This document shows positions 42,759-52,186 of a DNA stretch of 64,000 bases, piece by piece. Both the position numbers and the translations under genes were made by a program. The notes below the pieces were generated by a model. That model saw nothing but the letters and a program-made list of their open reading frames with translations. It did not search any database and was not told the origin of the DNA. Position 1 is the stretch's first letter. Every line of letters starts with the position of its first letter. Source of the DNA: Chondrus crispus (taxonomy: Eukaryota; Rhodophyta; Florideophyceae; Gigartinales; Gigartinaceae); NCBI RefSeq assembly GCF_000350225.1, contig NW_005178804.1:124001-188000 (forward strand), in the 5' to 3' direction.

Positions 42759-43336
42759 CAACTGTCGCAAAAAATAAAAGAAAAGGGGGGAACAATAAAG
42801 GTTAACCGGCCGGACCGGGCGAATGAGGGGAATCGCACTTTTTATTGTCGTTGCTTCGTTTTTGTTATTCGCTTGTCTTGGCAGCTAGTCCGCCCCGACT
42901 CCCTCTTTACTTAAACTACTCACGTCCTCCTTGATTCCCTCTCTATATCATGTTTTGCACTATCACAAAAATCCATGTAGGCGAGGATGCACTCTCCTTT
43001 GACACCTGAAATTACTAAATGCTACCGTTTAGTGCATTTTAATAATTTCGTTGAGATGCATTTATTTTCTACAGTAAAACGTCACTGTCAAATGCTAATA
43101 GCCCTTTTTAAATAAGGGGAAATCGTGCTTATTTTTGAAATAGGACAAGAAGTGAGCCTGACTGCTGTTTAATTACCACGACAAATAAGGTCAGAATTCC
43201 AGCTTGTTTCAAAACAGTGGAACAAATAAGACGGGGCACCATCAAGCTCAGACTAAAAGCTTAGCTTATCTTCCATCACCTTCCGTCAGCGCCTTTTGCA
43301 GAAATTGTTCCCCACTTCCCCCTTCCAACTCTCCCA
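42759..43336. other. A/T-rich spacer
   Basis: Noticeably richer in A/T than the flanks, with no gene seen. A small hairpin (gaaatta...taaatgc with gcattttaataatttc, 43008-43049) lies in it. Confidence 0.5.
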
Positions 43337-43482
43337 TGTCGACTGTCGAGGAAGATGGAACCGGATCTGTTCCCGCGCCTTCCGACGCGCCTCCCAGTGC
43401 CTCACCGCAGCATCCTGGCAGCTCCTCTGCACCCGCTGTGACTCCATCACCCAGCCCCTCCCCGCCTCCAGGCCTCTCTTAG
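43337..43482 (+). pseudogene. Ser/Pro-rich short ORF, possible N-terminus of the next gene
   Basis: 48 codons from MSTVEEDGTGSVP to PPPGLS-TAG, almost all Ser, Pro and Ala. Its frame differs from 43504, so a frameshift or intron would be needed to join them. Weak evidence. Confidence 0.25.
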
Positions 43483-43503
43483 CGCCCACCTCAGCGGTTC
43501 GTC

Positions 43504-44325
43504 ATGAACAAGGTCGAGAAGACTTGGGTGCTAATCCAGCTCATGGCGTATAGTGCCCCGGTTCAAAAACTTAAGACACTCTACGCTACTTGCGCGAGCG
43601 TGGCCGACAGTGCGCGATCTCGTCACATTTCGGACAGTGCGATTGTAGCCGAGCAACAGCAGTACGGCATGAGCTTGAGGCGGGCATATATGCATCGCAT
43701 ATCTCCTGAAAATGTCCGCCACATCGCGAATACAGCTTCAGAAATGACAAAGAGGGTTTTCATCACATCAGCGACCGGTTCGCCCGAACATGACGGTCCC
43801 TTAGTAGCTGCAAGAGGGGTTGAAAACGACGCACAACACGTTTTCGACCAGGTTGTTTTAGACTACAAAGAAGAAACGACGAAACGGATGCTGACGACGG
43901 ATGAAGATGCCACCAGAGCGCTCACACGCACCCAGGAATCCTTTCCAGCACACTAAAATAGAGAACGAAAGGAAGCCTTCGAGAAGAACAAAAAGCGAAG
44001 AGGTGATTTGCGGGAGGCTCGAGAACGTCGTCGAATGGCCGCTGACATTCAGAACCTCCGAGCTCAGACACGCATTGCGAATGCAGGAAGCGCCGGTGCC
44101 ACGCTGCAACGTCGTCAGAGCGAACAGTTTGGCATCCTCGTCAACCTGTTCGCTCAAAGCAACAATCTCCACAACAGCAGCCAGAGACCACTCTTCCACC
44201 GCCACTTCCCGACACCCCTCTCACAATGGATCCAGTGTTGTTTGTGCCCCTGTCAGACATCCATGTGCATGCCTCTGCATCCGCCTCCAACAACACCACC
44301 TCCGGGGAGTCTCCTGCGCCCGTAA
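43504..44325 (+). pseudogene. Unknown protein, broken by one in-frame stop
   Basis: Opens at MNKVEKTWVL and stops with TAA after SFPAH at 43954-43956. The same frame then continues into a charged coiled-coil stretch (RKEAFEKNKKRRGDLREARERRRMAADIQNLRAQ) followed by RQSEQFGILVNLFAQSN, and stays open to 44325. I do not recognise the family. A helical, basic C-terminal part after a stop suggests a decayed gene, perhaps from a DNA transposon. The last third (PPPTTPPPG) may be out of frame or non-coding. Confidence 0.4.
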
Positions 44326-44349
44326 TAGATTCAAGTGCGTCACCAGCAC

Positions 44350-44968
44350 TGTACTATATATTAGATTTAGAATTAGATGTAACGCTGTAAGGTACAGACC
44401 TTACAGCGTGCGCGCGCGCATACCTTACAGCGCGCGCGCACTAACACGTGTACCCCACGTGTAGCACACGTGTGCTATCAGCCCCAACGGCTGACAGCGT
44501 TACAGTGCGGGCCGGCCCGCACTGTCTACAGTAAGCCGACTACAGTACAGTCCGTACTGTACTGTAAACGGTTAATTAACTTGTACAATAAATATAGGGA
44601 GCGACCGCCGGCGGAGGGGACGAGGACAGGCAACCCTCCACCGACGGTCGACCACCCAGCTTACTCTACTCACACTGCCGTTCCGCGAGTAGTTACCACC
44701 GAGCGGGTAGTGGACGCGCGCGACACCGCGGCGAGCTGCGATCCGCCTCCGCCCGTCAGTACCGGATCGTCAACCGGTACTGCTCCGGGGCGTCGAGGCG
44801 TCGATCCGCTCGGCTACGCGCGCGTCCCCGCCAACCACGCTCTACCACCCGCTCCTGGCCCGCTTCCGGTGGCGTTGGTTGGTTCAAGACCCTCGGTACC
44901 CCGATCCGGGGTCTTCTGCCGAACATCGCGAACACCCCCTCCGCCGGGTGTGGGGTGTTTATGCGACA
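44350..44968 (+). repeat. Solo LTR of a gypsy family related to A-D
   Basis: TGTACTATATATT...TTATGCGACA, 619 bp, the same plan as the LTRs of B and C: palindromic CACGTG-rich start, gtcagcc/ggctgac stem, gccggcggagg block, cgtcagtaccgg/ccggtactg stem and a terminal gtgtttatg. AATAAA at 44587. No primer-binding site follows and no polypurine tract precedes. Flanks (AGCAC and CGGGG) do not match. Confidence 0.8.
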
Positions 44969-45430
44969 CGGGGGTTTGCGGATTGCGTTGGCATGGTGTC
45001 GGAGATAATCAGGGAGAGGGAGGCGGGTTCGAGGGGAGAAGAGACGATGGCGGCGGGGAAGACGATGAAGAAGAGAGGGTGTTGGAAAGGAAAAAATCGG
45101 GGGGAAAGGAGCCTTGCTGGAGCATAGTGAGTGTACCCTTGTGTGAGGCAAGCGGCGGCAAGCCTCGCTGCCGTGTTGCCTCTGTGTCTCCGCGTCATGA
45201 ATGCATCACTTCCCTACACCCCCCATCCTTGCCGCTCTACCCATAGTGCAAAGTCTGCATTCCAACACCCTTCACCTCCACCTCCCTCCCCATTTCTACG
45301 CCCGATATGCCTGCCGGCCTCACCGTCTGATCCGCCGGGCACGCTGTAGCTTGCCAGGTCGCTAGCACCGTCCTTCCTTCCCCCTCCCTCCCGACCCCCC
45401 ATGAATCTCAAGGACGAAGAGTGGGAGTCT
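44969..45430. other. Spacer, low complexity
   Basis: Pyrimidine-rich stretches (ctccacctccctccc near 45279) and purine-rich stretches, with no gene that I can support. Confidence 0.5.
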
Positions 45431-45433
45431 CTG

Positions 45434-45473
45434 CCAACCGATACTGATATCCTCCGATATTAGTATCGGTTGG
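45434..45473. repeat. 40-bp perfect-looking hairpin
   Basis: ccaaccgatactgatatc pairs with gatattagtatcggttgg around a four-base loop (ctcc), one mismatch. It is not followed by a T run on either strand. Confidence 0.75.
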
Positions 45474-45503
45474 AAGAGGGTGGGACTGTCGGCCGCACGC
45501 GCC

Positions 45504-45770
45504 ATGCAGGCTGGCGATGCTAACTATTTTACATGGGACTGTCGTACGCAAGACGAATACAGTGCAGGGCATCTTGCACAGGCATTTCTACCGCTTGATG
45601 CTTTGCCATAGGCACATAGAAAGCTAACGAACGAAACAAACGAGGCCGTGCGGGCTGACCTACAAGCTGCTGTAGACCTTTGCGATCCGCTCAAAGATAC
45701 GTCGCACATATGTCTTGTCGGCTCAGGCGTCAAAGAAGAATATATCATGGACCGCATGAGAAGGAGCGGG
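45504..45770 (+). pseudogene. Rhodanese-like domain relic (resembles TBC1D23 family)
   Basis: One frame gives NYFTWDCRTQDEYSAGHLAQAF, then after an in-frame TAG (45609-45611) AVRADLQAAVDLCDPL and HICLVGSGVKEEYIMDRM. The order DCR..(Q/E)Y.AGHL..AF....(H)(I/L)C..GSG..EE is that of rhodanese-like domains, most like the one in TBC1D23-type trafficking proteins. The active-site Cys is not evident. It is the only trace of a cellular gene in the window. The frame runs on to 46043, but homology is not visible after about 45770. Confidence 0.5.
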
Positions 45771-45943
45771 GTGAACTTGGACTTGGACACCGCGGTGGGC
45801 AGGAGCGGCAGCGCGAAGGAGGCGGACCTGTCCGTGGTGGCGAGACGCGCGGAGGAGGCAGCGAGTGTAGGGTTCTTGGAGACGCAGAGCGACGACAGGT
45901 CAAACACGAAAGGAAGTCAAAACTCGTACAGTAAACTTTACTT

Positions 45944-46675
45944 CAATCTGAATCTGAGTCCATCCGGGCATGTGCTGCAAGCTTTGCTTCGTAGCGTGAC
46001 CTGGGCTGAAGCGCGAAACCCCTCCTATAGAACTGCCAGTTAGAAAGCATAGCAGCTGTGTTGTACGCTATCGGAAAGAGATCTTTCTCAAACGGCCAAC
46101 GCCCTAAAAATATACGGAACCTGTTGTTGATAAAACCTATCCCCCCATTCGTTAACGATTCGTTGCCGTCTGATATGTCAATTGTAACAAGTCCTAAACA
46201 TCCACTCTGTGCTTTCGTTCTTCTTGTATGGAACTACCAAAGCCCCCTTCCCTGCAAAACCCATGTCAGCCATCCCGTGCTGTCCTGGACAAAGGAAATG
46301 GTCGGAAGAGCGATAGACGTCCGAACTGGTGTACATGTTCCGATCGCTTTCGGCTCCTTTGTCCGATATCTCTACGCGAATAAAGCGCCCAAACAAGTCG
46401 CAAAACAATAACACCGACCAGGCATGGCCCTTTTTGTACCCATCGTATGCCGGTTCTTGTTCTGCGTCCTGTCCTGGCCTCCAGCGCCGATTCTTGTTTC
46501 CATCCATGAAGAACACACACCTCGGAAATCCTATGATCAAACCCTCCATAGCAGCGCGGTCCCCCCGCATCAGGCCATTGAATAAACTTAGGCTGAAGAG
46601 AATTGAGACTCTTAAAAAGCGCGAAGAGAACGTGCCGAAAGTAGTTTGACACAGTTCCAACGGAGACGCCATATC
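45944..46675 (-). pseudogene. Harbinger-like (DDE) transposase, C-terminal part, decayed
   Basis: Minus strand: GFPRCVFFMDGNKNRRWRP, then GYKKGHAWSVLLFCDLFGRFI, GAESDRNMY, ADMGFAGKGALVVPY, then HIRRQRIVNEWGI and, in the next frame, NNRFRIFLGRWPFEKDLF...AAMLSNW. The spacing of D, D and E and the R.RI.vE.w...RFRi block are those of the DDE_Tnp_4/HARBI1 group. Defects: TGA at 46180-46178 where Trp is expected, a one-base shift in the run of C at about 46141-46146, and loss of the N-terminus where element C inserted at 46676. Stop at 45946-45944. Confidence 0.75.
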
Positions 46676-47355
46676 TGTAGCATAACCCCCCCTGGGGGAC
46701 TCACTTTAGATTAGATCACGATTGATTTAGTTACTGCAGAGCCCGACGCTCTACAGTACCACCGGGTGTGTCCACGTGTGCCCACAGCACACGTGCACAC
46801 GTGTACCACGCGCGAACGAAGCGCGCACGCACCACGGGTAATACGTGTACTGTCAGCCTCGACATAGCTGACAGTATTACAGTGCAGGCCGACCTGCACT
46901 ACAGTAGCCCACTACAGTACCTCGGTACTGTAGTGTTATGATAGATGGTTTTGTATATTAAATATGGAGCGGACCGACGGCGGACGGGGGCGACAAGCAC
47001 GGGCTTGTCCTCAACCGACCGCCAAGGTCAGTCCACCCAGCTTATTCTAAACGTCGCCTTCGCTCTTCGCGCGCGTTTAGTCGGAGCCGAGCCGGAGTGG
47101 ACGCGCAGCACGCGAGCGAGCACGGAACGGCCTCCGCCCGTCAGCACTGGTACGTCACCCAGTGCTGCTCTGGAGCGTCGAGGCGTCGATCCGCTCGTGC
47201 GTGCGCGCGTCCCTGCTCGCTCCCGCTCTACCACCGCTACCCGGGCCCGAGCCCGGTTCCGTAGCTGGTTGGCCCGCTTCACCCCTTCTCCGATCCGGAG
47301 TCTACAGGTCGAACTGCGCATACACCTCCAGTCGTTTGGGGGTGTTTATGCTACA
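46676..47355 (+). repeat. 5' LTR of element C
   Basis: 680 bp, TGTAGCATAACC...TTATGCTACA. It carries CACGTG-type motifs (46774-46806), an ATTAAA near 46958 and the same downstream blocks as B. Confidence 0.88.
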
Positions 47356-47356
47356 G

Positions 47357-47374
47357 TGGTCTCCCGACCTAGAA
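47357..47374 (+). promoter_or_regulatory. Primer-binding site of element C
   Basis: TGGTCTCCCGACCTAGAA, one base after the LTR. Identical to A, B and E. Confidence 0.88.
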
Positions 47375-47431
47375 GACCCCGAGATCTTTCCGAGAAGACC
47401 TTCTTTTTCCTCCGCGTCCGTACGCGTTGAG

Positions 47432-50029
47432 ATGAGTCAAGAATACGCCACCTCGATCCGGTCCGAACCGGCGGATCCGAGGGCGGCCGCTATGCACGCG
47501 CCATCCCCGCCGTTTGGCGACGGCGACGCTGGTCTCCGAGACCGCGAACCGTCGCCCGAGTCCCCCGAAGGACAAGCGGCTGCGATGTTCGATCGCATAG
47601 CTGACTACATCGAGGAAGTCCGTACTTCGCTCCGTATAGACGTGGCGGACGCCGTCTACTCGCGATGTATGGACGAGCTCCACTCCCTACGTGAAGGGAG
47701 GTTCGATCGAGTCAGCCAGTCCTTGGAGAATCTCCGAGCACTAGTCGACGAGTTACACTCGCGACTGGTGCTCGTCGAAGACTCACGCCTCGCACAGCCC
47801 GTACTGCACGGGCAAGGTCGCCCCACGAGGGCGACCTCGACGAGACGTCCCGACGATCGACCGTCCCCGTCAGCGGAACAGTTGGGCGCGTTCGCGCACC
47901 TCTCCGCCGAGCTCAACGCTACGCGACAGCGTGCTCGTGACATGGAACGGACCATGGCCGCAAGGCTGCCCGGTGCCCCCACGAGAGGGCCCGGTGGTGC
48001 CGTACCTCCGAGCGCCGTCGCTCCGGAAGGTTGGAGTCCGACTGGCGCCGACACTAGTCGGACTGCGGAAGGAAATGGTCCTCCGATGGGCGCGAATCTC
48101 GCGTCCGAGACCCAAGCATTGCCGCCTATCCCGGCAAGTAGGCGGCAGATGGAAAGCGTATCGTACGCCGACGTACAGGACCGTGGAGGAGCCGCTCGCG
48201 GATCCGGAGAACCTACGTTCTCTGTCGATCCCTGCTGGGACGGCTACCCGCCGGCGGGTTACACCGCGCATCCAGGTCCGGTAGACGTCCGTACGCTACC
48301 CGTCACTGCCTTTGGCACGCTCGGTCCCGCCGAGCCCGGGCTCGAGCCGGTGCATACGATGATCCAAGAGTTCAGCGCCGTCGCTGACTATCGTATGTAC
48401 CGCTTGGACAACATCTCGAGGCTCGTCACCTCGGGTGGCGCGGGACGGATCGCCAAGTACGTCCAACGCTGTCGTGGGATCCGTCCCACGATGCGTAGCT
48501 TCGACGGTACGGACCCGATCGAGCTGCTGCCGTTCTTGAAGGATATTCGGATAACCTTCAACTCGCAACACCTGACCGAAGGTGTTGCGGTGAGAGTCCT
48601 CGCGCACTTCTTAGAGCGCGACGTGGAGCGTCTGTATACGAGTTATACGATGCGTGGCCTCCGCGCCGGCCAACTACACGACGACGTGAGTTGGCCCGGG
48701 CTCGTGAACCAGTTCCTGAAACGCTACCTAACCGACGACTTGTTAGGTGAAGCGTACGACGCGGTCGCGACGGCGCGACAGCAACCTCATGAAACGGAGA
48801 GCACGTTCGCGGACCGGCTCGAAACTGCCGCGTTCCGGTGCACGGCAGTGTTCTCCGAACAGTCCCTCGCGCACTACGTCGTGCGGGGACTCGCTCCTGC
48901 GACCCGTGCCGCAGTTTCCGAGACAGTGCAGCGGCTGCCGAGGCGCCAGAAGACCGATCTTCCGACCATCCGCCGTATCGCAACGGCGGAAGGAACCACT
49001 TACCGCGCTCGACCCGGTTTACCTCTGCCGGATTCGAAACCGGCAGGGAGGGCTGGCAGGACTACGAAGTCCGCCGCAACAAGTTGGCCCGCCTCTACCC
49101 TCCATGTCGGGGAGGATGAGTGGCAGGCCGACCCTGTCCTCATTACGCAAGGAGCAGGGCCATTAGGGGGCCGACCCCCTTCACCAATGTCGACCGGAAC
49201 GACGTTGAGGTACGCGAGCGCGTTCGCGGCCACTCCAAGAGCGCCCAGGGGTACGGACCCCCGGGTCGCTGAGCTCGACATCTCAAACCGAGATACCGGA
49301 GGGGAAGTCCCTCGCGTGCCCCTCCTCACCGATGAGGAGGCGCGTCACGCGGCGACCTTCGCCTCAACGGACGGCAGCGCGTACGTGTGCTGGCTATGTC
49401 GTACGTACGGACACGCCATGTACGCCTGCCCGTTCCTGTCGCCGGAACAACGAATGTTCACGGCGTACAGGAACTACCGCTACCAGATGGAGACGCGCCA
49501 CGGGGCGCGCAATCTACTCCGGCAAGCGGTCGGCGAGGGTCGTCCCCCGCGTCAAGGTTTCCCGAATCGGTCAGGTGGGGGCGCTCGCTTCGCCCCCCGT
49601 GGAGGTGGGTATCGCCGTACCGAACTCGATCGTAGGGATCGGCCCGACTACCGCCAGGCCGACACAAGGTACCCCCGCCAAGGAGGGAGAGGGGACCGAG
49701 ACCGTTCTCGGTTACCCCAACAGGTACAGAACGCGATCATGTACCTACAAGATTGGGTAGAGGGCCCGTATCCCCTACCTGCAGAGGGACAAGAAGGCGA
49801 ACCGGTTCGACACGTCCCTCAGATCCTGCGACGTCCGGATGTCGCAGCTAAAGGTCAGGAAGTACCCGGGTACTTCGTCGATGACGCGCGGCCGCAGTGG
49901 GGGGATCGTCCCGACCCACGCGGCCAAGGACCCGAAGGGGACCTGGCCACCGATAGCCAGGGGTACAGCTCCGATAGCACCGGTAGTTCGAAAAAGGGTA
50001 AAGACGGTTACGTACACGCCGTCGCGTGA
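47432..50029 (+). CDS. gag: Gag polyprotein of element C
   Basis: 865 residues from MSQEYATSIR. Same plan as Gag of B: coiled-coil N-terminal segment, capsid-like core (SFDGTDPIELLPFLKDIRI; YTSYTMRGLRAGQLHDD) and CCHC knuckle CWLCRTYGHAMYAC. The C-terminus reads through to KDGYVHAVA because C has one A fewer than B in the run before the stop (49992-49996), so Gag and pol frames are offset by +1 here rather than -1. Otherwise intact. Confidence 0.9.
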   Translation: MSQEYATSIRSEPADPRAAAMHAPSPPFGDGDAGLRDREPSPESPEGQAAAMFDRIADYIEEVRTSLRIDVADAVYSRCMDELHSLREGRFDRVSQSLENLRALVDELHSRLVLVEDSRLAQPVLHGQGRPTRATSTRRPDDRPSPSAEQLGAFAHLSAELNATRQRARDMERTMAARLPGAPTRGPGGAVPPSAVAPEGWSPTGADTSRTAEGNGPPMGANLASETQALPPIPASRRQMESVSYADVQDRGGAARGSGEPTFSVDPCWDGYPPAGYTAHPGPVDVRTLPVTAFGTLGPAEPGLEPVHTMIQEFSAVADYRMYRLDNISRLVTSGGAGRIAKYVQRCRGIRPTMRSFDGTDPIELLPFLKDIRITFNSQHLTEGVAVRVLAHFLERDVERLYTSYTMRGLRAGQLHDDVSWPGLVNQFLKRYLTDDLLGEAYDAVATARQQPHETESTFADRLETAAFRCTAVFSEQSLAHYVVRGLAPATRAAVSETVQRLPRRQKTDLPTIRRIATAEGTTYRARPGLPLPDSKPAGRAGRTTKSAATSWPASTLHVGEDEWQADPVLITQGAGPLGGRPPSPMSTGTTLRYASAFAATPRAPRGTDPRVAELDISNRDTGGEVPRVPLLTDEEARHAATFASTDGSAYVCWLCRTYGHAMYACPFLSPEQRMFTAYRNYRYQMETRHGARNLLRQAVGEGRPPRQGFPNRSGGGARFAPRGGGYRRTELDRRDRPDYRQADTRYPRQGGRGDRDRSRLPQQVQNAIMYLQDWVEGPYPLPAEGQEGEPVRHVPQILRRPDVAAKGQEVPGYFVDDARPQWGDRPDPRGQGPEGDLATDSQGYSSDSTGSSKKGKDGYVHAVA

Positions 50030-50141
50030 GCCGTCTTTTCCCTATGAACTAGACCGGTCCCCGTGTGCTGGCAAAGGACACGGGGGGTATTGTCCGAAAA
50101 TACATCCCCCGCTATCGGAGTTGAGCACGGGGACTCCAGAA

Positions 50142-50995
50142 ATGTCGACATCGCAGGAGAAACCCAACACCGAGGCCCACGTAGACCCGATGTTGGAAGA
50201 AGGCATCACCGGGACACCCGACGTCCCAGTGACGCGCAACAAGCGAGACGCGGTTAACGACGACCGACACGAGTCGGTCGACCTCCTGACCCCCGTGAGC
50301 TCAAGGTCGCCGACGAAATGTTCGCCTCGTACGGACTCCAGCACCGGAACGGGCGTCACTGACACGCGAATGTCCCCCGACTCGAGCCGAAGGAAACGCA
50401 AGAGGGGCCAACGCCGAAGTCGAAGGCCCCGGCGGAACGACCTCACCGATAAGGTCGCGCCCAAGGTGGTCGATGGCCTCGTATGCCTCATGACGTCGAA
50501 ACGATATAACGTCTTGGGCTCCGTGGCCACCGAAGGCAACGCGTTTAAGCCCCACACGATCGCCGTCGACACGTGCTCGGGCTACAACTTGGTGAGGAAG
50601 GCCGACCTCCCTCCCGACTGGGCCCGCTACGTCATACGGGACGCGCCATTACCACGCCTGGCTGGCGCGAACAGTAACCCGCTTCGACTTACGGCGGTCG
50701 TCCGCCTCACGGTCCGGTTGCGGAACACGACGTTCCGCATACCTTTCGTAGTCGCTGAACAACTTGCTGTTCCCGTTCTACTTGGGACCGCGTTCATCGA
50801 TGCTCACGTACGCAGCATCGACGTCGACGGACAGAAGCTCGAACTTCGTCACGGCGGCTCGGTAGCCATCGTCGATGGGAAGGGGGAACCGACTTTCCCT
50901 ACCAGGCGACACGGTCGCCAAACGAGTCGTCCGGAGGTACGCGAGGAGGCCCCGCAGGCGATCCGAATCGCCGGCTGGGTTACCATCCCCGCGAT
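50142..50995 (+). pseudogene. pol: Pol of element C, N-terminal part with protease, truncated
   Basis: The ATG at 50142 (MSTSQEKPN) corresponds to 30383 in B. A basic linker (RRKRKRGQRRSRRPRRND) is followed by the protease with VDTCSGYNL and VPVLLGTAFID. Coding sequence stops matching after WVTIPA, where the family E LTR begins at 50996. GCGAT (50991-50995) would be half of E's target duplication. Confidence 0.88.
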
Positions 50996-52010
50996 TGTAG
51001 TGCAATACCCGTCTCGGGTAGGGGGGAGGAAGGAAGTGAAAAAAGAAAAAAATGGGATACTGTAGTCCGGGGTTGGGGGACACACGTGTGCGACGAAGCG
51101 CACGATTATTTTAATTATTTAATTTTATTTACTAATTAGATCTAGAATCTAGACCCGGGAGCTACTGCACTCGCCCCGGCGGGGCTCTATATAACTTAGC
51201 CCTTTGACCGAACAAGTCAATAAACTAACCCGAGTTGCCGGAGTTGAATGTCGCCTTGGTCGAAGTCCGTCTCTATCAAGACGCTCCCTTTTACCTAAGC
51301 CTACGGCATCCTCTATCGCTCGGGGTTCCCTTTTCTCTTTCCGTTATTTCCCTATCCTTTTCTATCTCTAATTCTACCTATTTTTCCCTTATCTTGTGTT
51401 TGTGCCATCGGCCTCGGTTGCGACCGAACCGGTGTAGGTGTTTCGAGCCATCGGGCGACACAGTTGACGTAGCGCTGCTACTGTGACCCATTTTCCGACG
51501 GAGATCGTTGCAACGACGTCTCCCTCGAAGGGCTCCGTCGTGTTACGAGCCAGTGTTGGTACCATCGGTGTCGGTTGCGACCGAACCGGTGTAGGTGTTT
51601 CGAGCCATCGGGCGACACGGTGCTGCTACTTTCATTTCATCCCGTCGGGCTGCGTTGCAACGCCCCCGTCGAAGGCCTTGTCGCGTTACAAGGTGTCGAA
51701 GAAGCTCAACGAGCATTGGCCTTACAACCCAGTGGAACCGGGGTGCCTACGTACGCGCCCCACTCCACACTCGTCGAGCAGATCTCTTCGCAAGTCTCTA
51801 CCACACCGATCCCGGGCCGGGCTATTTCTCTGTGCCCCCCCCCCCATCAGGGATCCGAGCTACTACGAGTCGCAAGCTCGTTTAAACGGAGAAGGGAGAG
51901 TCGGACACTCCGTAGCGCTGTGCCATCGGCAGTTCTTCTTTTTGTTGCTGTTGTTGTTTTTGCTGGACCATCGGACCGCGGTCTCTGCCCGACAGGCGCA
52001 TTGCACTACA
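50996..52010 (+). repeat. 5' LTR of element E
   Basis: 1015 bp with 10-bp inverted ends TGTAGTGCAA/TTGCACTACA. TATATAA at 51188-51194 and AATAAA at 51219-51224 mark the promoter and poly(A) signal. A unit of about 150 bp (51400-51547 and 51548-51640, sharing gttgcgaccgaaccggtgta) is tandemly repeated. Confidence 0.93.
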
Positions 52011-52014
52011 AAAG

Positions 52015-52032
52015 TGGTCTCCCGACCTAGAA
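52015..52032 (+). promoter_or_regulatory. Primer-binding site of element E, with a partial second copy
   Basis: TGGTCTCCCGACCTAGAA, four bases after the LTR. A partial copy (gagacccgacctagaatttt) lies at 52051-52072. Confidence 0.85.
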
Positions 52033-52186
52033 TTTTTGTTTACTGTTCAGGAGACCCGACCTAGAATTTTTGTCGACGACAGTTTCGGTCTGGAGACACT
52101 CTACAAAAGTGGTCTGGGTAACGGACTCTTTTTTATTTTCTTTTTGTTTGTAACTTTTTTGCTGCGTAGGTCCGCTCGTACGAGCG

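Larger units (their letters stand above)
46676..50995 (+). mobile_element. Gypsy element C, 5' part, cut by element E
   Basis: 5' LTR, primer-binding site, gag and the start of pol, then the family E LTR at 50996. The same family as A, B and D but a distinct subfamily. It inserted into a Harbinger-like relic (left flank ATATC). The rest of pol and the 3' LTR are not in the window. Confidence 0.9.
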
